From NCBI GenBank assembly GCA_017164015.1, contig CP071065.1:933409-997408 (forward strand): a stretch of 64,000 nt of DNA, written 5' to 3'. Shown piece by piece: positions 1 to 8,581 of this stretch (its first letter is position 1; every line of letters starts with the position of its first letter). The position numbers and the translations under genes were made by a program. The DNA comes from Nostoc sp. UHCC 0702 (lineage in GTDB: Bacteria > Cyanobacteriota > Cyanobacteriia > Cyanobacteriales > Nostocaceae). The notes under the pieces are model-generated. The model worked only from the letters and a program-made list of their open reading frames with translations. It ran no database searches and was not told the DNA's origin.

Positions 1-41
1 AAAGTCTTTGTAACAAATAGCCCGTCGGTATAAGCAACCTA

Positions 42-144
42 ATACCAATTTGTAATTTTTAATTACTACTTCTCAATTAAGGCAAACAGATTTAATCTGG
101 GTTTCTAAGCTTGGATATGTTGCTGAATTATAGCAAATTGGTAT
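42..144. repeat. MITE-like palindromic element (ATACCAATTTG ends)
   Basis: The ends are the perfect inverted repeat ATACCAATTTG / CAAATTGGTAT, about 100 bp apart, with AT-rich non-coding sequence between. It looks like a short non-autonomous element. No second full copy was seen in this window. Confidence 0.5.
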
Positions 145-829
145 AAATTTGCTAAGTGATTGCCCACAAAATCAAGGAAAATGTAATGTAAAAAATGCTT
201 GATTTGACAGACATTTTTTAGCTAATCTTTGACTGATGCAAACAAGACTTACTGATAGGTAAAGTTTTTATTAAATTTTTATTAAAAACTCTCAACAACC
301 TAGTAGAAGTTATTTATGAAATCCTCAGTTATTTTAACGTTGCAGCAAATATCTGTGAGGTTATGCTTGCTGCAATCAGTTAACACAAACATACTTACTG
401 AAGTAATAACAGATTACCATCACAACTAATATCTGGATGATGGCTCTGGTGAATTTTATTCACTGCCGCCTAAGTCTAAATGTTAATCAGAGCTATTAGA
501 CCTGTTACAAAAATACTTTTTGTGAGAGTTAAAAGGTGCTAAAAGATTAAGAGGGCAATAGAAATCTTTATTTGTAAAATCTTGCCTCTTACCCTTGTTC
601 TAACTTTTGCAATCAGTTTATTGAATAGCCAGCTAGTGAGCAGCGCCATTGTAGAAAGTTGTAGCATCTAGCATTAATTAAACAGTGGATTTGAAGCGAT
701 ACCGAACTTTAAACCACTGTTGTTTGTTCTAGGCTGGCTGTTTACTAAAAACTCTATTTGACTAACTTAACTGCACCTAATTCGTTTTTTACTTCCATTA
801 GCACAATTCAGATAAACAGGCAATATACT
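145..829. other. Gene-free stretch upstream of devB
   Basis: About 685 bp of AT-rich sequence with no convincing reading frame. It should hold the devB promoter. I looked for an NtcA-type GTA-N8-TAC site and found no clear match, so I call no regulatory site. Confidence 0.5.
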
Positions 830-2239
830 ATGTCAAGGGTGACTGAGACAAGGTCAAAACAGCAGCTACTTGATCCGGAACAACCCAAGGTTTGGTGGGG
901 TATTGCTGTAGCCCTACCAATAGCGATCGCTGCTGGGCTACTAACCACAGCCAAAGTAGAGCAGCTCAGAAAGCTAGCCCCATCCGTACCTGTAAAACCA
1001 GTTGCTAACAGTATTAGTGCTGTGGGGCGTTTGGAACCACAAGGAGAAGTTATTAAACTTTCTGCCCCAGCTGGAGCCTCACGAGTTCAGCAAATCTATG
1101 TTAGAGAAGGAGAACGGGTAAGGCAAGGTCAAATAATTGCAATTTTAGACAATCACGATACGCAAATAGCAGCATTAGAAGAAGCAAAAGCAAAACTGCA
1201 AGAATCCCGTGCTAATCTAGCCCAGGTAAGGGTTGGATCGCCAAGAGACATTCAAGCCCAAACAGCAGTTATTGGCCGCTTGCAAGCTCAGTTGCGTGGG
1301 GAAAGTGATGCTCAGCAAGCAACGGTGACTCGAATTGCTGCCCAATTAAGCGCCGAAAAAGTTGCTCAACAGGCAACAGTTAATCGCTTAGAAGCCGAAC
1401 TCAGCGGGCAAAAAGATACTTTGAGAGCAACACTAGCGCGGGTACAAGCCCAACAAAATAATGCTCAAGTCGATGCTGGACGCTATGATTACTTATACCG
1501 ACAAGGTGCTATTTCCCAGCAAGAAAGAGATAATCGACGACTTCAGGCTGTAACTACTAATCAGCAAGTTGTTGAAAGCCAAGCTACCCTCAGACAGACA
1601 CTAGCAACTCTACGCCAACAACTTGCTGAGGCTAGAGCCAACCAGGTAAAAACTTTAACAACTTTGCAACAGCAGTTAATCGAAGCCAAAGTTACCCGCG
1701 ACAAAACCGTGGCAACTTTGCAAAGGCAAATCGACGAAGAAAAAGCCAGACTCAGTAGACTTTTAGAAGTTCGTCCTAGCAATTTGCAAATAGCCCAAGC
1801 CCAAGTTACTAATGCGATCGCAAATGTCAGACAAGCCGAAGCACAACTGAAATTAAGCTACGTCCAAGCACCAACAGCCGGCGAAATTTTAGCAATTCAC
1901 ACCAAGTCAGGAGAAGCCATCAGTCCCAATGGAATCGCTGAAATTGGACAAACTGATCAAATGGTAATCACTGCTGAAGTTCCTGAAGACAGCATTGGTA
2001 AAGTGCGTATAGGACAAAATGCCACTATTAGTAGTGATAACGGCGCTTTTAATGGGGAATTAAAAGGTATCGTCACTGAAATCGGCAGAAAAATTGGCAA
2101 AAAAGATGTGTTGAATACAGATCCAGCAGCAGATGTAGATGCCAGAGTCGTGGAAGTAAAAATTGCCCTGTCCCAAGAAGATAGCCAAAAAGTTTCAGGC
2201 TTAACCAACGCCAAAGTTCTTGTTGAAATTAATAACTAA
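830..2239 (+). CDS. devB: DevB/HlyD-family membrane fusion protein of an ABC exporter
   Basis: Periplasmic adaptor subunit that should link the DevC/DevA inner-membrane exporter to a TolC-like outer-membrane channel. In heterocyst formers, DevBCA exports glycolipid for the heterocyst envelope, but these genomes carry several paralogues, so the cargo here is inferred. The 469-residue protein has one N-terminal membrane helix (WWGIAVALPIAIAAGLL), a lipoyl/barrel-sandwich half, a very long alanine/glutamine-rich coiled-coil hairpin with repeated ATL/QQL segments, the second lipoyl half (LSYVQAPTAGEILAI) and a C-terminal beta-barrel. I chose the ATG at 830 because it gives a short cytosolic tail before the helix. 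An in-frame TTG at 758 would add 24 unlikely residues. It heads a devB-devC-devA cluster. Confidence 0.85.
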   Translation: MSRVTETRSKQQLLDPEQPKVWWGIAVALPIAIAAGLLTTAKVEQLRKLAPSVPVKPVANSISAVGRLEPQGEVIKLSAPAGASRVQQIYVREGERVRQGQIIAILDNHDTQIAALEEAKAKLQESRANLAQVRVGSPRDIQAQTAVIGRLQAQLRGESDAQQATVTRIAAQLSAEKVAQQATVNRLEAELSGQKDTLRATLARVQAQQNNAQVDAGRYDYLYRQGAISQQERDNRRLQAVTTNQQVVESQATLRQTLATLRQQLAEARANQVKTLTTLQQQLIEAKVTRDKTVATLQRQIDEEKARLSRLLEVRPSNLQIAQAQVTNAIANVRQAEAQLKLSYVQAPTAGEILAIHTKSGEAISPNGIAEIGQTDQMVITAEVPEDSIGKVRIGQNATISSDNGAFNGELKGIVTEIGRKIGKKDVLNTDPAADVDARVVEVKIALSQEDSQKVSGLTNAKVLVEINN

Positions 2240-2452
2240 ACAAGACTAACCCAAAACATTCTAAAGCTCTTATTTATTAGTGTCCTTTGTGTTCTTTGTG
2301 GTTCGTTAATTTTCCATCAGTCCTGCCGAAGAAAGGATGAAAACTAAAACTGTATACATCAATGAAAAATGATTGTTACAGATTAATTAACACAACCCAG
2401 ACACAGAAGGTGATTCCCAATCCAAAATCTAAAATCCAAAATCCAAAATGGT

Positions 2453-3607
2453 ATGAGTCAGAAAATACCTCTGTCTTGGCTACAACTGACACGAGAAAAA
2501 ACTCGTCTAGCCGTGGCACTGGCAGGAATTGCCTTTGCTGATATTCTCATGTTTATGCAACTAGGTTTTCGAGATGCTCTCTATTTTAGTAATGTTCGGT
2601 TACATACTAGCTTACAAGGTGATATCGTTTTAATTAATACTCAATCTAACGCTGTACTGGCGATGAAAAGCTTCTCCCAAAGGCGTTTATACAAAGCTTT
2701 AGATTTACAGACAGTGCAATCAGTGCATCCTATATATTTAGATTATACAAGTTGGAAAAATCCGATAACAGGTCGTCCTCGGAACCTGCTTGTATTTGGA
2801 ATTAACCCAGAAAATAACATCTTTAATTTGCCTGGAGTTGAGGAAAACTTAAATAAACTCAAACTGCCTGATGTGGTTTTATATGACCGTTCTTCTAGGC
2901 AGGAATATGGCCCAATTGCTGCTGAGTTTGAGCAGGGTAAAAATGTCACGGCAGAAGTAAGACGAAGAAAAATGAAAGTCGTGGGACTATTTACTTTAGG
3001 TGCATCATTTGGAGCCGATGGTAATTTAATTACTAGTGATGTCAACTTTCTACGCCTATTCAATAATCGTCAGCAAGGATTAATCGATATTGGTTTAATT
3101 AGAATCAAACCAGGAGCAGACGCGACCGTTGTTGTTCAAGATTTACGGAATTATTTACCTAAAGATATTAATGTTTTAACTAAACAAGAATTTATTGATT
3201 TCGAGCGTAATTACTGGGCTAGTAGTACCGCTATTGGATTTATTTTTACTCTGGGGACAATCATGGGTTTTATTGTGGGAACTGTGATTGTTTATCAAAT
3301 TCTTTATACCGAAGTTTCTGATCATTTATCTGAGTATGCTACGTTGAAGGCAATCGGTTATACACAAAGATATTTATTGATTGTGATTCTTCAAGAAGCA
3401 CTTTTATTAGCTTGTTTAGGATATATTCCTGGATGGCTTTTTACTATGTTGATGTATCAAAAGGCTAGAGAAGCCACACTATTGCCAGTAGTTATGAGTT
3501 TGGATCGTGCAATATTGGTGCTAATTTTAACTATTGTCATGTGCTTTTTCTCCGGTACGATCGCTGTACGGAAATTGCGCTCTGCTGATCCAGCAGATAT
3601 CTTTTAA
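2453..3607 (+). CDS. devC: DevC-type ABC exporter permease
   Basis: Inner-membrane permease of the exporter, of the MacB/FtsX-like type (384 residues). It has an N-terminal membrane helix (about residues 19-40), a large periplasmic domain, then three C-terminal helices (about 260-285, 305-330 and 345-370). The Y-L/I-Q-E-A-L-L-L stretch in the second C-terminal helix fits DevC. It lies 213 bp after devB. That spacer ends in short AAAATCC/AAAATCT repeats reaching the start codon, so no clear ribosome binding site is visible. The cognate ATPase gene follows only after 555 bp of repeats, unlike the usual tight spacing. DevC identity is confident; substrate is not determined by sequence. Confidence 0.85.
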   Translation: MSQKIPLSWLQLTREKTRLAVALAGIAFADILMFMQLGFRDALYFSNVRLHTSLQGDIVLINTQSNAVLAMKSFSQRRLYKALDLQTVQSVHPIYLDYTSWKNPITGRPRNLLVFGINPENNIFNLPGVEENLNKLKLPDVVLYDRSSRQEYGPIAAEFEQGKNVTAEVRRRKMKVVGLFTLGASFGADGNLITSDVNFLRLFNNRQQGLIDIGLIRIKPGADATVVVQDLRNYLPKDINVLTKQEFIDFERNYWASSTAIGFIFTLGTIMGFIVGTVIVYQILYTEVSDHLSEYATLKAIGYTQRYLLIVILQEALLLACLGYIPGWLFTMLMYQKAREATLLPVVMSLDRAILVLILTIVMCFFSGTIAVRKLRSADPADIF

Positions 3608-3611
3608 GTAA

Positions 3612-3651
3612 AGGGGACTGGGGACTGGGGATTAGGGACTGGGGATTAGGC
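3612..3651. repeat. STRR, GGGGACT/GGGGATT heptamers
   Basis: Tandem GGGGACT units with GGGGATT variants directly after the devC stop codon. They belong to the same heptamer family as the large array at 16272. Confidence 0.8.
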
Positions 3652-3941
3652 ACTCTTAGGGAACTCCAAAAAATAAATTATTCGATTTATGCATTGAACA
3701 GGACTATTAGATTCTTCTCCCCCAGCCTCCCCAGCTTGCCCTAGCGATGGGTTATTTTTTTAATTGGAAGTCCCTTATTCAAACCCCGCTCAAATCCTGT
3801 CAAAACATTTTATCAGTACTACTAGACCAGTTGAAAGCATATTTGCAACTAGTAATAAAATCATTCAATAAATGTTATAAATTAACAATTTAATAATTAA
3901 AAATAATTTATGATGGACACATAAGAAAACCTCACTTCTTA

Positions 3942-4109
3942 TATCAAGTTCGGCTAATTACTTACGATCTAGTCGGTTTGCTTGGTAATAGGTAATGGGT
4001 AATGGGTAATAGGTAATACTCAAAACCAATTACCAATTCCCAATTCCCAATTCCCAATTCCCAATTACCGACCTCCACAGATATCATAAGTGTTTAAACG
4101 GACATGATA
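3942..4109. mobile_element. MITE-1 copy A (TATCATGTCC-type ends)
   Basis: Ends are TATCAAGTTC (one of the more diverged copies) and GGACATGATA. Both flanks carry TTA, consistent with a 3-bp target duplication. The interior holds GGTAATA/GGTAATG and CAATTCC repeats and a block (positions 3960-4050 and 4070-4100) that recurs almost identically at 46750-46830 and 46890-46945. It is non-coding and sits between devC and devA. Confidence 0.7.
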
Positions 4110-4162
4110 TTACAGGCACTAAACTTCCGTCTCGGAACTACTAACTGATAGCCACCAAATTT

Positions 4163-4885
4163 ATGATGAGACAAGAACCTGTAATCGCCATTAAAAGTCT
4201 TAACCATTACTATGGCAAAGGGGCGCTCAAAAAACAAATTTTATTTGACATTAATCTAGAAATTTATCCTGGAGAAATTGTCATCATGACTGGGCCATCT
4301 GGTTCAGGTAAAACAACATTACTGAGCTTGATTGGCGGTTTGCGGTCTGTACAAGAGGGAAGTTTGAAGTTTTCAGGCGTAGAATTGTTTGGTGCTAGCC
4401 AGAATAAATTAGTGCAAATTCGGCGTAAGATTGGTTATATTTTTCAGGCTCACAACTTGCTGGGGTTTTTAACAGCTACGCAAAATGTGCAGATGGCTGT
4501 GGAATTGAATAATAATATTTCTCAAAGTGAAGCAATTGCTAAATCACAAACCATGCTTGGGGCTGTTGGTTTACAAGAGCGAGTTAATTACTACCCGGAT
4601 AATCTTTCTGGTGGACAAAAACAAAGAATAGCGATCGCCCGCGCCCTAGTCAATAGTCCGCCATTGGTTCTAGCAGATGAACCAACAGCAGCTTTGGACA
4701 AACAATCCGGACGCGATGTCGTGGAAATCATGCAGGCGCTAGCCAAAGAACAAGGAACTTCTATCTTGTTAGTAACACACGACAACCGCATTTTGGACAT
4801 CGCCGATCGCATCGTAGAAATGGAAGATGGTCTTTTAGTCCGTAATTCCCAAAGTGCAGTTACTGGTTACGATGCCAAATCATAA
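4163..4885 (+). CDS. devA: DevA-type ABC exporter ATPase
   Basis: Cytoplasmic ATPase that powers the DevBC exporter (240 residues, usual length). It has Walker A (GPSGSGKTT), the Q-loop region (YIFQAHNLLGFLT), the ABC signature (LSGGQKQR), Walker B (LVLADEPTAAL) and the H-loop (LLVTHD). These place it in the LolD/MacB-like group of exporter ATPases to which DevA belongs. Start is ATG 4163, with a second ATG immediately after. The repeat-filled 555-bp spacer may give devA its own promoter or lower its expression relative to devBC (inference). Confidence 0.9.
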   Translation: MMRQEPVIAIKSLNHYYGKGALKKQILFDINLEIYPGEIVIMTGPSGSGKTTLLSLIGGLRSVQEGSLKFSGVELFGASQNKLVQIRRKIGYIFQAHNLLGFLTATQNVQMAVELNNNISQSEAIAKSQTMLGAVGLQERVNYYPDNLSGGQKQRIAIARALVNSPPLVLADEPTAALDKQSGRDVVEIMQALAKEQGTSILLVTHDNRILDIADRIVEMEDGLLVRNSQSAVTGYDAKS

Positions 4886-4929
4886 TTCATAACTCATAAC
4901 TCATAACTCATAACTCATAACTCATAAAT
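4881..4929. repeat. STRR, CTCATAA heptamers
   Basis: About six tandem CTCATAA units directly after the devA stop codon. Confidence 0.85.
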
Positions 4930-4972
4930 ATGTAGCTGCACCCTAAAAGTGTGATTCTGATTGAACACCAGA

Positions 4973-5761
4973 CTACTTCTGCTGTGCTGGGGTATTTGGT
5001 TGGCGACTAGTGCGGAAAGTTACATTCACGCCTTCATTTGATTGTTCAAGTACGAGTAAAGGTGTGGGTTTAGCTTTTTGATCCCAATGCATACTAGCAA
5101 TTCGCCCTTGAATTGTTGGTTGCCAAGTATCCTCATCATCAATTGGGCTGAGATAAGTTTCAATACAATCAATAATTTGGCTAATAGTAGCAGAAGTTGC
5201 TTGCGTGGGTAACTTCATTAACCGGATTTGAATGCGAAATAGTACTCGCTTTGCTGAGTTTGGTGGAGTTCCAGTTTCGTACTCCACATCAAACATTTCA
5301 TCTACCTGCCGTCCCGCACTATTGGCAATTCCCAATGCTCCTTGTTGGGCTTGAGTTGGGCGTAGGGCTTGAGAAATTTTATCTTTGATCTTAATTTTAA
5401 TTTGATTAACGATCGCAAAATGAAATACCTCTTCTGACATCCGCATTCTCAGATAATCGAGGTTAAAGTCCCGTGAATTCACCAAATCGGGATTCGTTTC
5501 CATTTTGCGGATTGATTCTAGGGCTAATTTCAACTTTTTCTCTAGTTCTCGCACCCGGAATCTTTCAAACTTGAGTTTTTTGTCTAATTGATTCGTCTGA
5601 ACTTTCAAATATACAACCGCAGCAATAGCTACTAAAACTAATCCTCCAGAACCTAGAACCAAAGGTGGTGGTGTTTGAGCATCGCTTGCTGTTTGCTGGT
5701 GCTGGGTTGTCTTTTTTGGCTTTGCCCCTGAAGACTGGGCAATGAGCATAGAATTTAGCAT
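4973..5761 (-). CDS. Conserved cyanobacterial membrane/coiled-coil protein
   Basis: Family name not recognised. The 262-residue protein has a short N-terminus, a proline-rich stretch, one membrane helix (LVLGSGGLVLVAIAAVVYLKV, about residues 35-56) and then a charged coiled-coil (KLKFERFRVRELEKKLKLAL, about 60-90). A cytosolic or periplasmic alpha/beta domain follows, ending in a low-complexity tail. The composition suggests a single-pass membrane-anchored protein. The ATG at 5761 is preferred over an in-frame TTG at 5770; a further ATG lies at 5749. It is transcribed divergently from the HAD phosphatase gene with about 90 bp between them. Confidence 0.7.
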   Translation of the reverse strand: MLNSMLIAQSSGAKPKKTTQHQQTASDAQTPPPLVLGSGGLVLVAIAAVVYLKVQTNQLDKKLKFERFRVRELEKKLKLALESIRKMETNPDLVNSRDFNLDYLRMRMSEEVFHFAIVNQIKIKIKDKISQALRPTQAQQGALGIANSAGRQVDEMFDVEYETGTPPNSAKRVLFRIQIRLMKLPTQATSATISQIIDCIETYLSPIDDEDTWQPTIQGRIASMHWDQKAKPTPLLVLEQSNEGVNVTFRTSRQPNTPAQQK

Positions 5762-5853
5762 GGTTGGCAAATAAAAACAATTGACTTATTATTTTTAGGA
5801 TGCCCAAATCTTGGCTGCTATCTTGCTGTATTATTTGTATTTTTTACCTGCAT

Positions 5854-6663
5854 ATGTACAACGACTCAAACCTCACTCTTGGGCATCCCAGCAATCTCCA
5901 GCAACTATCTCAGGCTTCATCTACTTACTTGAGCAATATTCGTCTCATCGCCACAGATATGGATGGTACCCTGACAAAGGGAGGTAAATTTTCTGCCTCA
6001 CTATTACAGGCTTTGGAAGATTTAACAGCAGCTAACATTCAAGTCCTAATTGTCACCGGACGTTCTGCTGGGTGGGTGAATGGATTGAGTTCTTTGTTGC
6101 CAGTTGCAGGTGCTATGGCAGAAAATGGTGGTTTATTCTATCTATCTGGAAGTGAGCAATTAATAGCTTTAACACCTATTCCAGACTTAGCAAAACATCG
6201 GCAGCATTTAACTTTAGTTTTTGAACAATTAAAAACTAAATTTCCTCAAATCAAAGAATCTAGTGATAATCGCTTTCGGATCACCGATTGGACATTTGAT
6301 GTATCTAGTTTGAGTTTAGATGAACTACAAACTCTCAGTCATCTCTGTAAGCAAATGGGTTGGGGATTCACCTACAGCAACGTCCAGTGCCACATTAAAC
6401 CACAAGGGCAAGATAAGGCAGTTGGATTATTGCAGGTATTGCGAGAATATTTTCCCAGCTACTCACTCGATCAAGTTGTTACCGTTGGCGATAGTCCCAA
6501 TGATGAAAGTTTATTTGATCGGGGTTATTTTCCTTTGTCTGTGGGTGTAGCAAATGTCTTGCAATATGCCAATCAGTTGCAACATCAGCCTACTTATATT
6601 ACTGCTGCGGCTGAAGGTGAAGGATTTTGTGAATTAGCTAATCATATTTTGACAAGCTTGTAA
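5854..6663 (+). CDS. HAD-superfamily phosphatase (Cof/IIB type)
   Basis: Probable cytosolic phosphatase of small sugar-phosphate-type substrates. HAD motif I is ATDMDGTLT with nucleophile Asp35 and Asp37, motif II is LIVTGRS, a conserved Lys lies in the HIKPQGQDKA stretch, and motif IV is VGDSPNDESLF. The Cof-type cap lies between motifs II and III. The family includes sucrose and mannosyl-3-phosphoglycerate phosphatases; the exact substrate cannot be read here. I chose ATG 5854, giving 269 residues. An upstream in-frame ATG at 5800 would add a hydrophobic, cysteine-rich 18-residue leader that is not typical of the family. Confidence 0.8.
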   Translation: MYNDSNLTLGHPSNLQQLSQASSTYLSNIRLIATDMDGTLTKGGKFSASLLQALEDLTAANIQVLIVTGRSAGWVNGLSSLLPVAGAMAENGGLFYLSGSEQLIALTPIPDLAKHRQHLTLVFEQLKTKFPQIKESSDNRFRITDWTFDVSSLSLDELQTLSHLCKQMGWGFTYSNVQCHIKPQGQDKAVGLLQVLREYFPSYSLDQVVTVGDSPNDESLFDRGYFPLSVGVANVLQYANQLQHQPTYITAAAEGEGFCELANHILTSL

Positions 6664-6681
6664 ATATAGAGCAACAGTTTC

Positions 6682-6825
6682 AGGAATTACGCAACTGGCA
6701 CACAGATTTACTGTGATGGCAGTCAATAGTCCAGAGTCAATAGTCTTTAAGCAAGATTTTTTGGACTATTGACTTTTGACCATTGACTGCCCAGATGAAA
6801 AAAATATGACACTTGCGTAAGTCCT
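6682..6825. mobile_element. MITE-2 copy E (AGGACTTACGCAA ends)
   Basis: Left end AGGAATTACGCAA, right end TTGCGTAAGTCCT (inverted). The interior has CAGTCAATAGTC repeats facing ACTATTGACTTTTGACC, so the whole element can fold on itself. A near-identical copy lies at 34594-34737. Confidence 0.75.
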
Positions 6826-7026
6826 AAGTTTTAAAGATGTCTAATATTTATGGTAAATAATTAGGTAAAACGGTTTGCGCGAGTTAAGGCATTGCTGAAG
6901 ATTGCAATTATTACAAATAGCATCTTCTGAATGATTGCGAGCAAAACGATATCCTCTGGGATTGCTATTATTTTGGTAGTTTTTTCAGTTGGTTTACACC
7001 ACCCTTAGTAAATTCAATTTGATAGG
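6826..7026. other. Spacer, nothing recognised
   Basis: About 200 bp between MITE-2 copy E and the small leftward gene. No ORF or clear signal was seen. Confidence 0.4.
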
Positions 7027-7242
7027 TCAAGATTTTAAATCTTGCTTGAACTGTTCCCAAGATACTGTGCCGTTTGTTTTTACATTTTCTAATTCAGCAA
7101 GTGCATCTTTAATATCTTCTTGATTCTGACTTTGACGAACATTTAAGAGTTCTAAGACATCTTCTAAAGTGTCTTCATAAGCTTGTTCTAGTCGTTCATT
7201 AATAGCTTTCAATAAAGCTTGTTTTTTATTGTTAGTTTCCAT
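7027..7242 (-). CDS. Small antitoxin-like protein
   Basis: 71-residue acidic, helical protein ending in NGTVSWEQFKQDLKS. A W-x-x-[LF]-K C-terminal signature after a helical N-terminal half is common in small cyanobacterial type II antitoxin-like proteins. No toxin gene is adjacent: the next gene, Uma2, is divergent and starts about 240 bp away. ATG 7242 is preferred over a TTG at 7260. The antitoxin role is an inference from form only; it may be a solitary orphan or simply a conserved small protein. Confidence 0.5.
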   Translation of the reverse strand: METNNKKQALLKAINERLEQAYEDTLEDVLELLNVRQSQNQEDIKDALAELENVKTNGTVSWEQFKQDLKS

Positions 7243-7480
7243 TTTTATACCTGTTGTCAAAAATTATTTACTGACTATTTGATAACATGACACCCTAACA
7301 TCGTAGCATTCAGTGGTCGGGGTCAGCGGTCTAACACTGCGTGGGAGGGGACAAAAGCCCTTTTCTGTTATAGCCTGGATGGCTGGCTGTGTAAATAAGC
7401 CATTGGCTTCCAGGCTGTGGACAACTCAAGTTTGTTTAAGATGGAAGAACATAAACAATTATTGGGAGGAATCAATCGAC

Positions 7481-8032
7481 ATGTCTGTGATAGTTGCTAA
7501 ATGGTCGATTGACGAATATCATCGCATGATTGAGGCTGGCATTTTGAGCGATCGCAAAGTTGAACTACTTCAAGGAGAAATTGTTGAAATGTCGCCAGAA
7601 GGGGAACCACATGCTTATTCTAGTGATGAAGCTGGTGAGTATCTAGCAAAGTTATTGGCTGGACGCGCTAAAGTTCGTCAAGCCAAGCCTATTACACTAC
7701 CCAATGACTCGGAACCTGAACCAGATATTGCCATTGTCCAAGCTTTAGGACGCGAGTATCGAGAACATCATCCTTATCCAGAAAATATTTTCTGGTTAAT
7801 TGAATATGCTAACTCCAGTTTAGAAAAAGATTTAGAAATAAAAAGCAAAATTTACGCACAAGCAGGGATTTCAGAATATTGGGTTGTTAATTTGAAAAAG
7901 CTACATTTAGTAGTTTTTCGAGAAATATTAGATGGAGAGTACGCAACAAAACGAACATTGACTGCGGGAATAATTCAACCGCTGGCATTTCCAAATGTTT
8001 CTGTTTCTGTGGAACAGATTATTAACAGCTAG
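7481..8032 (+). CDS. Uma2-family (DUF820) PD-(D/E)XK nuclease-like protein
   Basis: 184 residues with the Uma2 core: VELLQGEIVEMSPEG, EPEPDIAIV (probable metal-binding Asp), FWLIEYANSS (Glu), then KSKIYAQAGISEYWVVN. The fold is predicted to be a restriction-endonuclease fold. These proteins are hugely expanded in cyanobacteria and their role is unknown. ATG 7481 is preceded by GGGAGGA with 10 bases of spacing, an excellent ribosome binding site. The open frame extends 168 bp further upstream, but that part is repeat-like (TGGCTGG) and unlikely to be translated. Confidence 0.85.
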   Translation: MSVIVAKWSIDEYHRMIEAGILSDRKVELLQGEIVEMSPEGEPHAYSSDEAGEYLAKLLAGRAKVRQAKPITLPNDSEPEPDIAIVQALGREYREHHPYPENIFWLIEYANSSLEKDLEIKSKIYAQAGISEYWVVNLKKLHLVVFREILDGEYATKRTLTAGIIQPLAFPNVSVSVEQIINS

Positions 8033-8581
8033 TATAATTTTAGATTTTAGATTTTAGATTTTGGATTGGAATACTAGTTATTTTATTCTGAGCTTGGCTA
8101 AATATAAGGAATCGAAGATTTGAGCCGCGCTAAAATGCGATTGTCTGCATAGCAGTACCAAAATGCGATCGTTCAACACAGGGTTCAGTTTAGTTGTTTA
8201 CAATTGTTAAGAGAGACATTCTGATTGCGGCTTATTGACAATTGCTTTAGATGTCTTCACAAAATATTCATAGCTGAGCAAATGTCTTTTTGAGCGATGG
8301 ATGTCTGATTTGATTCTTCATTTACCTTTTTATTTGAGTAATTACCGCTTATGACACTACTGGGTGCGGAATGTGGGTTAGCTTATTTCCATCTGTCTGA
8401 AATCCTTCTTGTTGATTAAATCGTGAATAGAATTTTGTTTTAATTTACACTGCAAAATTATAATTTACGTATATAACGAGCTTGCTTTTCCATAAATATT
8501 TAGTAAACTTGCGTAATAACAACGAGATGCTTGGTAATCTTACATTTGAGACACTGTTACTCTCAAATACATGAGTTTGCC
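8033..8581. other. Spacer with short TTTTAGA repeats
   Basis: Begins with TTTTAGA/TTTTGGA repeats (8040-8067), then AT-rich sequence without convincing genes. It should contain the promoter of the downstream PEP-CTERM gene, but no consensus stood out. Confidence 0.4.

Noticed and set aside
500..757. NtcA-type site upstream of devB
   Set aside because: A GTTACAAAAATAC stretch is near in form, but spacing and bases do not match GTA-N8-TAC.
7313..7480. Upstream extension of the Uma2 reading frame
   Set aside because: The frame is open, but the codons are repeat-like and a strong ribosome binding site serves ATG 7481.
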